From positions 558,001 through 622,000 of the forward strand of contig CAVZZG010000003.1 in the NCBI GenBank assembly GCA_963779685.1: a stretch of DNA of 64,000 nt, in the 5' to 3' direction. The first letter of the stretch is position 1. The number at the start of each line of letters is the position of its first letter. The notes below the pieces were generated by a model. It saw only the letters and a list, made by a program, of their open reading frames with translations. It did not search any database and was not told the DNA's origin. Positions 1-8,958 of this stretch are shown in pieces. The DNA is from CAVZZG01 sp963779685. Lineage in GTDB: Bacteria; Actinomycetota; Thermoleophilia; Gaiellales; F1-60-MAGs149. A program made the translations under genes and the position numbers.

Positions 1-1
1 G

Positions 2-657
<656 letters not shown>

Positions 658-661
<4 letters not shown>

Positions 662-1023
662 GCCTCGTCTCCTTCCTCGAGCACGCCGCCAAGAAGCCCG
701 TCTTCGGCTGCCGCATGTGCGGCCAGTGCGTGCTGCACTCGACCGGCATGACGTGCCCGATGACGTGTCCCAAGACGCTGCGCAATGGCCCGTGCGGCGG
801 CGTCCGCGAGGACGGCTCGTGCGAGGTCAAGCCCGAGATGCGCTGCGTCTGGGTCAAGGCGGTGCAGCGCAGCGAGGACCTGCCGCTGCTGCCCGGGCGC
901 TGGCGGCGGGAGATCGACCACCTCCGCCCGCCGGTCGACAACCGGCTCAAAGGCACCTCCTCGTGGGCGAACCTCGTCTCCGGCCGCGATCGGCAGGTGC
1001 CCGCCGGATGGGCCGAGGAGTGA
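658..1023 (+). CDS. MetV-like zinc/cysteine protein (methylene-THF reductase C-terminal domain family)
   Basis: A 121-residue cysteine-rich protein whose Cys pattern (CRMCGQC, CPMTC, NGPCGG, DGSCEV, MRCVW) matches the methylene-THF reductase C-terminal domain family. In acetogens the MetV member of this family pairs with MetF to form the reductase. It begins with TTG at 658, overlapping the TGA of the corrinoid gene, and ends overlapping the metF start, so translation is probably coupled. No RnfC-type electron-input subunit is present here. The inferred role is a small subunit of an atypical methylene-THF reductase. Family assignment is firm; the redox partner is unknown. Confidence 0.85.
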
Positions 1024-1958
1024 GCATCCTGGCGACCAAGATCGGCCGCGGCGCGTTCGTGGTCACGGCCGAGATGCCGGTGATCGACGGCGGGGGCAGG
1101 GCAGAGGTGAACCGCCAGCTCGACTACATGGCGGCCTACCTCGACGCCGTCAACGCGACCGACAACGCGGCCGCCCACGCCCACTGCTCGCCGCTGGCGC
1201 TGTCGCTGGCGATCCTCCAGCACGGCGTCGAACCGATCATGCAGCTCACCTGCCGCGACCGCAACCGGCTCGCGCTGGAGGCCGACCTGGTCGGCGCAGC
1301 CATGCACGGCGTGACCAACGTCTGCTGCCTCACCGGCGACGACGTCAGTGCGGGCGACGAGCCCGAGGCGCGGCCGGTGTTCGACCTGGACGGGATCCAA
1401 CTCGTCCGCCTGGCCGGGACGATCGCCGGCGGCCACTACCTGTCCGGGCGGGCCCTGGAGCCCGCGCCCGAGCTGTTCATCGGCGCGGTCGAGAATCCCG
1501 GCGCGCCGCCGCTCGACTACCGCCCGCGCCGCGCCATGAAGAAGGCGCTGGCCGGCGCCCGGTTCCTGCAGCTGCAGATCTGCTTCCACCCCGAGCGGCT
1601 GGCGGACTTCATGGCGGCCTGCGTCGCCGCGGGCGTGACGGAGCGCTGCGCGATCCTGCCGAGCGTGATCATCGTGCGCAGCGCCGGTGCGCTGCGGTTC
1701 ATCGACGAGCAGGTGCCGGGCATCGCGGTGCCGGCGGAGACGATCGAGCGCGTGACCGCGGCCGACGACCAGGTGGCGGCCTGCGAGGACCTGGCAGTCG
1801 AGCTGGCCGAGCACGCGCTCGCGCTGCCCGGTGTCGCCGGCATCCATTTCATCAGCTTCCGCCGCGACGCGGGCATCGCACGTGTGTGCCAGCGGCTCGG
1901 CATTGCCACCCGCGAAGAGAGGGAACGCGTTGGAGACCGTCCTTTCGTCCAGGTCTAG
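1020..1958 (+). CDS. metF: Methylenetetrahydrofolate reductase (MetF family)
   Basis: Interconverts methylene-THF and methyl-THF with a flavin. The protein has 312 residues from GTG 1020; ATG 1008 is an alternative, but GTG 1020 overlaps the preceding TGA as elsewhere in this operon. Family features visible are FVVTAEMP near the N-terminus, the QLTCRDRNR strand-helix and LTGDD. It lies between the MetV-like protein and the methyl-THF methyltransferase, so the likely direction here is oxidation of methyl-THF made by substrate demethylation, feeding carbon into the folate pool. Biosynthetic use for methionine cannot be excluded. Confidence 0.88.
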   Translation: MSILATKIGRGAFVVTAEMPVIDGGGRAEVNRQLDYMAAYLDAVNATDNAAAHAHCSPLALSLAILQHGVEPIMQLTCRDRNRLALEADLVGAAMHGVTNVCCLTGDDVSAGDEPEARPVFDLDGIQLVRLAGTIAGGHYLSGRALEPAPELFIGAVENPGAPPLDYRPRRAMKKALAGARFLQLQICFHPERLADFMAACVAAGVTERCAILPSVIIVRSAGALRFIDEQVPGIAVPAETIERVTAADDQVAACEDLAVELAEHALALPGVAGIHFISFRRDAGIARVCQRLGIATREERERVGDRPFVQV

Positions 1959-2787
1959 CACCGTCGTGATCGGGCCCGACCGGCCGTTCTGCATCATCGG
2001 CGAGCGGATCAACCCGACCGGACGCAAGGCCTTCCAGGCCCAGCTCCAGGCCGGCGATCTCAGCCAGCTCGAGATCGACGTCGCCGAGCAGGTGGCCGGT
2101 GGCGCGCACGTGCTGGACGTCAACGTCGGCGATCCGCTGGCCGACGAGGTCGGGCTGATGGGGCGGGCGGTGCCGATGATCCAGGGCCTGACCGACCTGC
2201 CGCTGTGCATCGACTCCTCGGTCATCGAGGCGCTCGAGGCCGGGCTCGCAGCCTACGACGGCAAGGCGCTGGTCAACTCCGTCACGGGAGAAGACGAGCG
2301 GCTCGAGCGGATCCTGCCCATCGTCGCGCGCCACGGCGCCGCCGTGATCGGCCTGGCCAACGACGACGAGATCCGCATGGATCCCGCCGACCGGCTCGAG
2401 ATCGCCCGCAAGATCGTGTCCGCCGCCGGCGATCACGGCATTCCGCCCGAGGACGTCGTCATCGACGCCCTGGCGATGCCCATCGGCGCCGAGCCACGGG
2501 CTGCCGCGTGGTTCTTCGAGACCGTGCGGCTGATCCGCGACGAGCTGGGGTGCAACACCACGTGCGGCGCCTCCAACACCAGCTTCGGCATGCCGGGCCG
2601 CCACGGCCTGAACGCGCACTTCATCGCCACCGCCTCGAGCCACGGCCTCACCTGCGCGATCATGGACGCGCGCTCGCCCGAGTGCGTTGCGGGCGCCCGT
2701 GCGGCCGACGTGCTATCGGCGCGCGACGAGTACGGCATGGCCTGGATCCAGGCCCACCGGCGGGCGCAGGCGGCGGCGACGGCGTGA
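1930..2787 (+). CDS. Methyl-THF:corrinoid methyltransferase (pterin-binding, MeTr/AcsE-like)
   Basis: A TIM-barrel pterin-binding methyltransferase (dihydropteroate-synthase superfamily) that moves methyl groups between a corrinoid protein and THF. Starting at TTG 1930, with the purine-rich site AGAGAGGGA just upstream, it has 285 residues. Visible motifs are IIGERINPTGRKAF at the N-terminus, DVNVGDP, VNSVTGE, and the GASNTSFGMPGR stretch typical of MeTr rather than of folate-synthesis enzymes. The start overlaps the end of metF by 29 nt, and the stop overlaps the GTG of the reactivase gene. Its acceptor is probably the corrinoid protein at the start of the operon. GTG 1966 is a possible alternative start. 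Confidence 0.88.
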   Translation: METVLSSRSSTVVIGPDRPFCIIGERINPTGRKAFQAQLQAGDLSQLEIDVAEQVAGGAHVLDVNVGDPLADEVGLMGRAVPMIQGLTDLPLCIDSSVIEALEAGLAAYDGKALVNSVTGEDERLERILPIVARHGAAVIGLANDDEIRMDPADRLEIARKIVSAAGDHGIPPEDVVIDALAMPIGAEPRAAAWFFETVRLIRDELGCNTTCGASNTSFGMPGRHGLNAHFIATASSHGLTCAIMDARSPECVAGARAADVLSARDEYGMAWIQAHRRAQAAATA

Positions 2788-4634
2788 GCGTGGGCGAGGA
2801 GATCGCGACCGGGCGCGTCCGGCTCCGCTTCCGGCCGGAGGGCGGCGAGGTGCGCGTGCCCGCGGGCACGTCCATCTTCGACGCCGCCAGCTGGAACGGG
2901 ATCGCGATCGATTCGACCTGCGGTGGGCACGGCACGTGCAAGAAGTGCCGGGTGCGGGTGCTCGACGGCGCGGTCGCCGTCTCCAACGTCGACGCCCGCG
3001 CCTTCACCCCGGACGAGCTGCGAGCCGGCTGGCGCCTGGCTTGCCGGTCGGCCGTGGCCGGCGACCTCGAGATCGACGTGCCGCCGATGCAGACCCGCCC
3101 CAAGGCGGCGATGGCCGGCGTCGGCCGCCACGTGATCCTGCGGCCACCGGTGCAGAAGCGCTACCTGGTGATGACCGAGCCGACGCTGGAGGACCAGCTC
3201 TCCGACCTCGAGCGGGTGCGGGCGGCGGTCGAGGACTTCGACCTGGTCGTCTCGCTGGAGGTGGCCCGGCCGCTGGGGCGGACACTGCGCTCGAGCGACT
3301 TCAAGGTCACGGCGGTGATCGTCGACGACGAGTTGATCGACGTCGAGGCGGGCGACACCACCGGCCAGCGGCACGCGATCGCCTTCGATCTCGGCACGAC
3401 CACCGTCGTCGCCACGCTGCTCGATCTCGAGACCGGCACGCCGGTCGCCGTGCGCTCGATGCTGAACCTGCAGCAGCCGTTCGGCGCCGACGTGATCACG
3501 CGCGTCTCGACCATCATGATGGATCCTGCGGCCCTCGACATGCTGCGAGCGCGCGCCCACGAGACGCTGAACGGGCTCGCCCAGGAGGTCTGCGAGGCGG
3601 GCGGCGTCGACCCCGCCCACGTGTACGAGATCGCCGTCGCCGGCAACGTCACGATGACCCAGATCGCGCTCGGCATCGACCCCGAGCCGCTCTCGATGGC
3701 GCCGTTCACGATCACCTCCCGGCGTCTCCCGCCGGCGCGAGCGGCGGACTTCGGCGTGCGCGTGCATCCGCGCGCACCGGCCGTGGTCTTCCCGGCCCTG
3801 GGCGCCTACGTCGGCGGCGACATCGTCGCCGGTTTGCTCGCGACTGGACTCACCCGCGACCGGCGGATCCGGCTGTTCATCGACGTTGGTACCAACTCCG
3901 AGATCGCGCTGGGCTCCATCGACCGGGTCGTCTCGACCGCCGCGCCGGCCGGCCCCGCCTTCGAGGCGGCCCAGATCCGGTGCGGGATGCGGGCCTCGGA
4001 CGGCGCCATCGAGGGCGTGACGATCGACGACGACGCGCTCGCGCTGTCGGTGATCGGCGACTGCGAGCCGCTCGGCATGTGCGGCTCGGGCCTGGTCGAT
4101 GCAGTGGCCGAGCTGGTCAAGGTCGGCCTGATCGACCGCACCGGCAAGTTCATCCCGGACGAGGACGCGGCCGAGCGGTGGCCGGCACTCGCCACGCGGC
4201 TCGTCAAGATCGGCCAGGAGCGGGTATTCGTCCTGCACTGGCGCGACGGCGACCCGGCCGCCTCGGTGTTCCTCTCCCAGCGCGACGTGCGCGAGTTGCA
4301 GTTCGCCAAGGCCTCGATCGCGACCGGCTGGCGGATCCTGCTGGGCGAGCTCGGCATCGAGGAGTCCGACGTCACCCAGGTGCTGCTGGCCGGCTCGTTC
4401 GGGTCGTACCTGTCGGCCGCCAGCGCCGTGCGCATCGGCCTGGTGCCGAAGCTCGCACTGACGCGCATCGTGTCGGCCGGCAACGTGGCCGGCGAGGGCG
4501 CCAAGATGGTCCTGCTCTCGGATCGCGAGCGGGCCGCCGCCGACCTGATCGTGGACGAGGTCGCGTACGTCGAGCTGTCCGGCCGCACGGACTTCAACGA
4601 CGCCTTCATCGACCAGCTGGCCTTCCCCGTCTGA
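2784..4634 (+). CDS. RACo/RamA-type corrinoid reductive activator (2Fe-2S plus ASKHA, DUF4445)
   Basis: Rescues corrinoid proteins that have oxidised to inactive Co(II) by ATP-dependent reduction. It has 616 residues from GTG 2784 (GTGA overlap with the previous stop). The N-terminal ferredoxin-like domain has the 2Fe-2S pattern STCGGHGTCKKC plus a later LACRS cysteine. A linker follows, then the actin-like ATPase domain beginning AIAFDLGTTTVVATL, with a second phosphate loop FIDVGTNSEIALG and the AGSFGSYL segment. This is the standard three-part RACo layout at usual length. Its presence supports a working B12-dependent methyl-transfer system rather than a stray corrinoid protein. Confidence 0.92.
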   Translation: MSVGEEIATGRVRLRFRPEGGEVRVPAGTSIFDAASWNGIAIDSTCGGHGTCKKCRVRVLDGAVAVSNVDARAFTPDELRAGWRLACRSAVAGDLEIDVPPMQTRPKAAMAGVGRHVILRPPVQKRYLVMTEPTLEDQLSDLERVRAAVEDFDLVVSLEVARPLGRTLRSSDFKVTAVIVDDELIDVEAGDTTGQRHAIAFDLGTTTVVATLLDLETGTPVAVRSMLNLQQPFGADVITRVSTIMMDPAALDMLRARAHETLNGLAQEVCEAGGVDPAHVYEIAVAGNVTMTQIALGIDPEPLSMAPFTITSRRLPPARAADFGVRVHPRAPAVVFPALGAYVGGDIVAGLLATGLTRDRRIRLFIDVGTNSEIALGSIDRVVSTAAPAGPAFEAAQIRCGMRASDGAIEGVTIDDDALALSVIGDCEPLGMCGSGLVDAVAELVKVGLIDRTGKFIPDEDAAERWPALATRLVKIGQERVFVLHWRDGDPAASVFLSQRDVRELQFAKASIATGWRILLGELGIEESDVTQVLLAGSFGSYLSAASAVRIGLVPKLALTRIVSAGNVAGEGAKMVLLSDRERAAADLIVDEVAYVELSGRTDFNDAFIDQLAFPV

Positions 4635-5215
4635 TGCGCGTCGCGGTCGTCGCCTGCGGCGCGCTCGCGATCCACGTCAAGGCGATCGCGGCCCGCCGCG
4701 GCTGGGACGTCGACCTCCATCCGTTGCCGCCCGAGCTGCACAACCGGCCGGAGCGGATCGCACCCGCAGCCGAGGCCCTGCTCGATGAGCTCGAGGCACG
4801 CTACGACCGGGTCGTGATCGGCTACGGCGACTGTGGCTCGCGCGGGGCGGTGGACGAGCTGTGCCGGCGTCGCGGCCTCGCCCGACTGGCCGGCGACACG
4901 TGCTACGACATGTTCGCAGCGGCCGAGGTCGAGGCCGCGCGCAGCGATCAGCCGGGCACGTTCTTCCTCACCGACTTCCTGCTGCGGGGCTTCGACCGCC
5001 TGGTCTGGCGCGGCCTCGGCATCGACCGGCACCCCGAGCTGCGCGACGACTACTTCCGCAACTACACCCAGGTCGTCTGGCTCGCCCAGAGCCGGACGCC
5101 CGACCTGGAAGCGCGAGCCATGGCGGCCGCCGAGCGCCTCGGCCTACCGCTCGTCGTCCGCGAGGTGGGGGAGAGCGGTCTCGAATGTGCCCTCGCCGCC
5201 GTCATCGACGACTGA
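4634..5215 (+). CDS. DUF1638 family protein
   Basis: A 193-residue protein of the DUF1638 family, recognised by the N-terminal VVACGALAIHVKAI and the central VVIGYGDCGSRGAVDEL with a conserved Cys. The ATG overlaps the reactivase stop (ATGA), so it closes the one-carbon operon. DUF1638 genes often sit next to corrinoid-dependent methyltransferase genes, which suggests a role in cobamide handling or a methyl-transfer side step. No catalytic function is established, and none is claimed here. No signal peptide or membrane segment is visible. Confidence 0.85.
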   Translation: MRVAVVACGALAIHVKAIAARRGWDVDLHPLPPELHNRPERIAPAAEALLDELEARYDRVVIGYGDCGSRGAVDELCRRRGLARLAGDTCYDMFAAAEVEAARSDQPGTFFLTDFLLRGFDRLVWRGLGIDRHPELRDDYFRNYTQVVWLAQSRTPDLEARAMAAAERLGLPLVVREVGESGLECALAAVIDD

Positions 5216-5388
5216 CGCCGGCCGCCGCGAGCGTATCGTCCGATCCGCGGCCTGACCCGCCGAGTGGATCGCTCCCGTCGGCACCCGGTGCCCCGTGCTG
5301 CTGGATTGCCGACTGCCGTTTCGCCCGTCGCTTCGCGACGCAGGCGACTTCCTGGCGGGCATCGGGGAAGGGGAAGGGAACGGGCAAC

Positions 5389-5422
5389 GTGCACTTGGGA
5401 GTGCCGTCTCGTCCACTTGGGA
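5389..5422 (+). repeat. Two-copy 22-bp-period CACTTGG repeat
   Basis: GTGCACTTGGGA at 5389-5400 recurs as GTCCACTTGGGA at 5411-5422 with a 22-nt period. The motif and period match the minus-strand reading of the five-copy array at 28721-28830. Function unknown. Confidence 0.6.
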
Positions 5423-6003
5423 CATTCCGTTGCCGCTCGGCCCCCGTCGCCGATCGTTCGTCACGTCGCACCTCGGTCAGGTGGCGGTCCGCGCGGAAGG
5501 AGCTCGCGGCGAAGCCGGTGGTGATCGAGCAGCCGGCCAGGCCGCCGACGGCACGCGGGGAACGCCGAGCACGGCGATGGCTGCCTCGCGGATCCCGACC
5601 TGCCGCAGCCTGACCTTTCGCAACCGGCCCCCGCAGTCGCCACGATCGAAGAGCCGTTCTTGTCCTTCATGCAAATCGACGTGACCTGACAGGGAGTCAG
5701 GCCGGAGCGTCACGGCCTCTAACGGCATCAGCCCTGACCTGGTCGCGCCTCGGGCCGCCTCCGAGGTGACGCCGGCGGGAGTACCTTGCCCGATTTGGCC
5801 GGTCGGTCGATGCGCTGGGGGCGCCTCCAAGTGTCGGTGACGCGATGAACGAGTGCGTGCGACCCGTTCGTCGAGTTGGCGCTGCCGCGTCCTCCACTTG
5901 GTGCTTGCCCTACGGGGCGGGCCACCGACCGTCGGGGCGGGTGGGGGGCGCCTGCCGTGCTTCTCGTCGGCGTACGTGGGCTGCCTGGTGTGACCGGTGT
6001 CGC

Positions 6004-6009
6004 TACGAT
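6004..6009 (+). promoter_or_regulatory. Probable -10 element (TACGAT) for GMC oxidoreductase
   Basis: TACGAT ends 7 nt before the ATG at 6017 and no Shine-Dalgarno site is present, so the mRNA is probably leaderless. Confidence 0.5.
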
Positions 6010-6016
6010 CGGCCAC

Positions 6017-7489
6017 ATGATCCCTGAGCGTGTGGATACCTTGATCCTGGGCGGCGGGACGACGGGGTGTGTCGTCGCCGGGCTGCTGGCGGAACGGTCG
6101 GACGAGACGATCCTGGTGGCCGAGGCCGGGCCGGACTACGGTCCGCTGGTTGGCGGGCGGTGGCCGGAGCGGTTGATGAGCGCGGCCATGCTGGGTGTCG
6201 GCGTCCACGACTGGGGCTACACGAGCGGGCTGTCCCGGCACGGCCGCAAGCTCGACTTCGAGCGGGCACGGGTGATCGGCGGCTGCTCGTCGCACAATGG
6301 CTGCGCCGCGATCTGGGGCTCGCGGTCGGACTACGACTCGTGGGGGCTCGAGGGATGGTCGACGGCGGAGCTCGAGCCGTTGCTGGCCGAGTCGAACCGG
6401 CGCATGCGCGTGATGATCCCCGACCGCGCCGACCTGACGCCCTACCAGGCCGCGGCGCACGCCGCGCTCGAGGCGATGGGCATCCCGGCGGTGCACGACC
6501 TGAACGACCTGGACGAGGACCAGGGCGTCGCGCCCAGCCCCGTCAACGTCGACGACGGCGTGCGCTTCAACACCGCCTTCGCCTACCTCGACCCGGTCCG
6601 GAGCCGGCCGAACCTGACGGTCGTGGGCGAGGCGCTGGCCGATCGTCTGCTGGTGGAGCACGGCCGCGTCGCGGGCGCCGAGCTGATCCACGGCGGGCGC
6701 CGGATCCGCGTTCTGGCCGGCCGCACGATCGTCGCCGGCGGGTCTTATGGCTCGCCGGGCGTCCTGGAACGGTCGGGCATCGGCGACCCGGCCGTGCTCG
6801 CCGGGCTCGGCATCCCGGTGACGCACGCGCTGCCGGGCGTCGGTGCGAACCTGCACGACCACCCTGCCGTACAGCTCTTCTGCGCGGGCACGGACGAGCT
6901 CGTGCGGCAGATGCGCGAGCGGTCGACGCGCGGCTTCTGCCCGGAGGAGCAGATCATCGCCAAGGTGCGCTCGCCGCTGGCGACGGAGGCCTTCGACCTG
7001 CACGTCTACCCGGTAGGCGGCCCCGAGCGCAACGACAGTGGCGACTATTTCTTCGAGTTGCCGGTGGCATGCATGACGCCGCAGTCGCGGGGCACGTGCC
7101 ACGTGTCGGCCACCGACCCCGAAGCCATCCCGGCCATCGATCACGCGTTCCTCACCGACGCCGAGGGGCGGGATCGGGCGGTGCTCGCAGCCGGCCTCGC
7201 GTTCCTGCGCGAGATGATCGCCAAGGAGCCGTTCGCGAGCCTCGTCGGTCCGGAGATCGCCGGCCCGGGCGAGGATCTGGGCGACGTCTGGGTGCACTAC
7301 TACCACCCGGTCGGGACATGCAAGATGGGCCCTGCCGGCGATCCGTCGGCCGTCGTCGACGCGCGTTGCCGGATCCACGGCCTGGCCGACGGCTACGTCG
7401 CCGACTGCTCGATCATCCCGGTGGTGCCGAGGGCGAACACCAACATCCCGGCGGTGCTGGTGGGCGAGCGGCTTGCCACCTGGCTCTGA
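6017..7489 (+). CDS. GMC-family FAD-dependent alcohol dehydrogenase/oxidase
   Basis: Oxidises an alcohol to an aldehyde with FAD. It has 490 residues from ATG 6017; the longer upstream frame is rejected because a -10-like TACGAT lies 7 nt before this ATG. The FAD dinucleotide fold is at the N-terminus (LILGGGTTGCVVAGLLAE, then VAEAGP), with the GMC signature around RVIGGCSSHNG, a second signature GGSYGSPGVLERSG, and C-terminal active-site elements YYHPVGTCKMGP and NTNIPAVLVGE. It is followed after 18 nt by an aldehyde dehydrogenase, so the pair probably performs alcohol to aldehyde to acid. Choline (BetA-like) is attractive given the adjacent one-carbon operon, but other alcohols or a mycofactocin-linked role fit equally well. 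Confidence 0.87.
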   Translation: MIPERVDTLILGGGTTGCVVAGLLAERSDETILVAEAGPDYGPLVGGRWPERLMSAAMLGVGVHDWGYTSGLSRHGRKLDFERARVIGGCSSHNGCAAIWGSRSDYDSWGLEGWSTAELEPLLAESNRRMRVMIPDRADLTPYQAAAHAALEAMGIPAVHDLNDLDEDQGVAPSPVNVDDGVRFNTAFAYLDPVRSRPNLTVVGEALADRLLVEHGRVAGAELIHGGRRIRVLAGRTIVAGGSYGSPGVLERSGIGDPAVLAGLGIPVTHALPGVGANLHDHPAVQLFCAGTDELVRQMRERSTRGFCPEEQIIAKVRSPLATEAFDLHVYPVGGPERNDSGDYFFELPVACMTPQSRGTCHVSATDPEAIPAIDHAFLTDAEGRDRAVLAAGLAFLREMIAKEPFASLVGPEIAGPGEDLGDVWVHYYHPVGTCKMGPAGDPSAVVDARCRIHGLADGYVADCSIIPVVPRANTNIPAVLVGERLATWL

Positions 7490-7495
7490 CCGCCG

Positions 7496-7501
7496 GACAA
7501 T
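7496..7501 (+). promoter_or_regulatory. Possible -10 element (GACAAT) for aldehyde dehydrogenase
   Basis: GACAAT ends 6 nt before ATG 7508; it has the A2 and T6 of a -10 box. The gene may have its own leaderless transcript in addition to read-through from the GMC gene. Confidence 0.3.
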
Positions 7502-7507
7502 CCCCGC

Positions 7508-8944
7508 ATGGCCATCATCGCAACGCAGGGCGGCGCCTTCATCGGCGGCCGCTGGGTCGCCGGCGACGGCGACGAGATCGAGGTCCGGGGCCCCTACGAC
7601 GGCGAGCTGATCGGTACGATCCACGCCTCCAGCCCGGCCCAGGTCGACGCCGCCGTGCAGGCTGCGAAGGCGGCGTTCCCGGCCTGGCGCCGCACGCCCA
7701 TCCGCCGCCGCGTCGAGCTGCTGCGGCGCGCGTTCGACATCTGCATGGAGCGCAACGAGGAGATCGCGCAGATGATCGCCCGCGAGGTGGGGAAGACCAT
7801 CCGCGAGGCCCGCGAGGAGATGGAGGAGTTCACCGTCGATCACTTCCGGCGCGCGTCCGAGGACGTGCTGCGCTACCGGGGGCAGGTACTGCCCTCGACC
7901 CAGGAGTGGACGGGCACGAAGCGGATCATGGTGGTGCAGGAGCCGATCGGGGTGGTGGCGGCGATCACGCCGTGGAACTTCCCGGTCGACATCGCGGGCA
8001 TCCCGGTCGTGTACGGGCTGGCGCTCGGCTGCACCACGGTCTGGAAGGCCTCCGAGTACGCGCCGCACTGCGCCAACATGTTCGTCCAGGTGCTGCACGA
8101 CGCCGGCTTCCCGGCCGGCACGGTCAACATCGTCCACGGCGGCGGTGACGCCGGCTCGCAGCTGGTGCGCCATCCGGACGTCGGCTCGGTCGTGTTCACG
8201 GGCTCGGTCGCGACGGGCGAGCAGGTGGCGCGCGATGCCGGCCTGAAGAACCGCGTCCTGGAGCTCGGTGGCAACGGGCCGCAGATCGTGTTCGCCGATG
8301 GCGATATCGAGAAGGCCGCCGATGCGGCCATCATGGGGTGCTACTACCTCGCCGGCCAGTGCTGCACGGCCGCCGAGCGGATCCTCGTCCACCGCTCGGT
8401 CCACGACCGCTTCGTGGACGCAGTGGTCGAGCGCGCCCGGGCGCTGAAGGTCGGCGATCCGATGCTCGACGAGACGGACATGGGCCCCGTCCGCACGCAG
8501 GCCGTGCTCGATCGCACCCAGGCGCACATCGCCGACGCCGTGGCCAGGGGCGCAACCGTGGTGCTCGGCGGCGGCCACGCCGGCCAACTGCACGAGCCGA
8601 CAGTGGTGACTGGCGTTACCCGCGACATGCTGATCGCCCGCGAGGAGACGTTCGGGCCGGTGGCGCCGATCATCACCTTCGACACGGTCGAGGAGGCGAT
8701 CGAGATCGCCAACGACACCGAGTTCGGGCTGACGGCGGCCGTCTTCACCAACGATCTCAAACTCGCGTGGCACGCGGCCGAGGAACTCCGCCACGGCACC
8801 GTCCACATCAACGAGACCACGAACTACTGGGATCAGATGGCGCCGTTCGGCGGCGCCAAGAAGTCCGGTTCGGGACGCGAGCTGTCGGGCTACATCTTCG
8901 ACGCCATGTCCGAGACCAAGCAGATCACCTGGGAGCTCGGCTGA
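7508..8944 (+). CDS. NAD(P)-dependent aldehyde dehydrogenase
   Basis: Oxidises an aldehyde to the carboxylic acid. It has 478 residues, the usual length. Visible family features are TPWNFP in the coenzyme domain, VFTGSVATG (cofactor loop), the general base in LELGGNGPQ, the catalytic cysteine in GQCCTAAER, and the ETFGPVAPI and PFGGAKKSG motifs of the C-terminal half. It lies 18 nt after the GMC gene on the same strand and would take its aldehyde product. BetB-like, lactaldehyde-like and succinate-semialdehyde-like enzymes all share these motifs, so the substrate is open. It converges on the HD-GYP gene with a 14-nt gap. Confidence 0.92.
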   Translation: MAIIATQGGAFIGGRWVAGDGDEIEVRGPYDGELIGTIHASSPAQVDAAVQAAKAAFPAWRRTPIRRRVELLRRAFDICMERNEEIAQMIAREVGKTIREAREEMEEFTVDHFRRASEDVLRYRGQVLPSTQEWTGTKRIMVVQEPIGVVAAITPWNFPVDIAGIPVVYGLALGCTTVWKASEYAPHCANMFVQVLHDAGFPAGTVNIVHGGGDAGSQLVRHPDVGSVVFTGSVATGEQVARDAGLKNRVLELGGNGPQIVFADGDIEKAADAAIMGCYYLAGQCCTAAERILVHRSVHDRFVDAVVERARALKVGDPMLDETDMGPVRTQAVLDRTQAHIADAVARGATVVLGGGHAGQLHEPTVVTGVTRDMLIAREETFGPVAPIITFDTVEEAIEIANDTEFGLTAAVFTNDLKLAWHAAEELRHGTVHINETTNYWDQMAPFGGAKKSGSGRELSGYIFDAMSETKQITWELG

Positions 8945-8958
8945 CCACTTGACGGACG

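Larger units (their letters stand above)
5216..6016 (+). other. 801-nt gene-free interval with scattered CACTTGG elements
   Basis: No convincing coding sequence was found on either strand; the open frames here lack family motifs and starts with ribosome sites. The interval holds four copies of CACTTGG: 5392-5398 and 5414-5420 (exactly 22 nt apart, both extending to CACTTGGGA), 5895-5901, and one inverted at 5827-5833. The first pair resembles the 22-bp tandem array at 28721-28830. It ends with the probable promoter of the GMC oxidoreductase. No clear terminator for the upstream operon was seen. Confidence 0.6.

Noticed and set aside
5216..6016. Small open frames in the gap after the one-carbon operon
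   Set aside because: None has a supported start, recognisable motif or normal codon pattern; the stretch looks non-coding.
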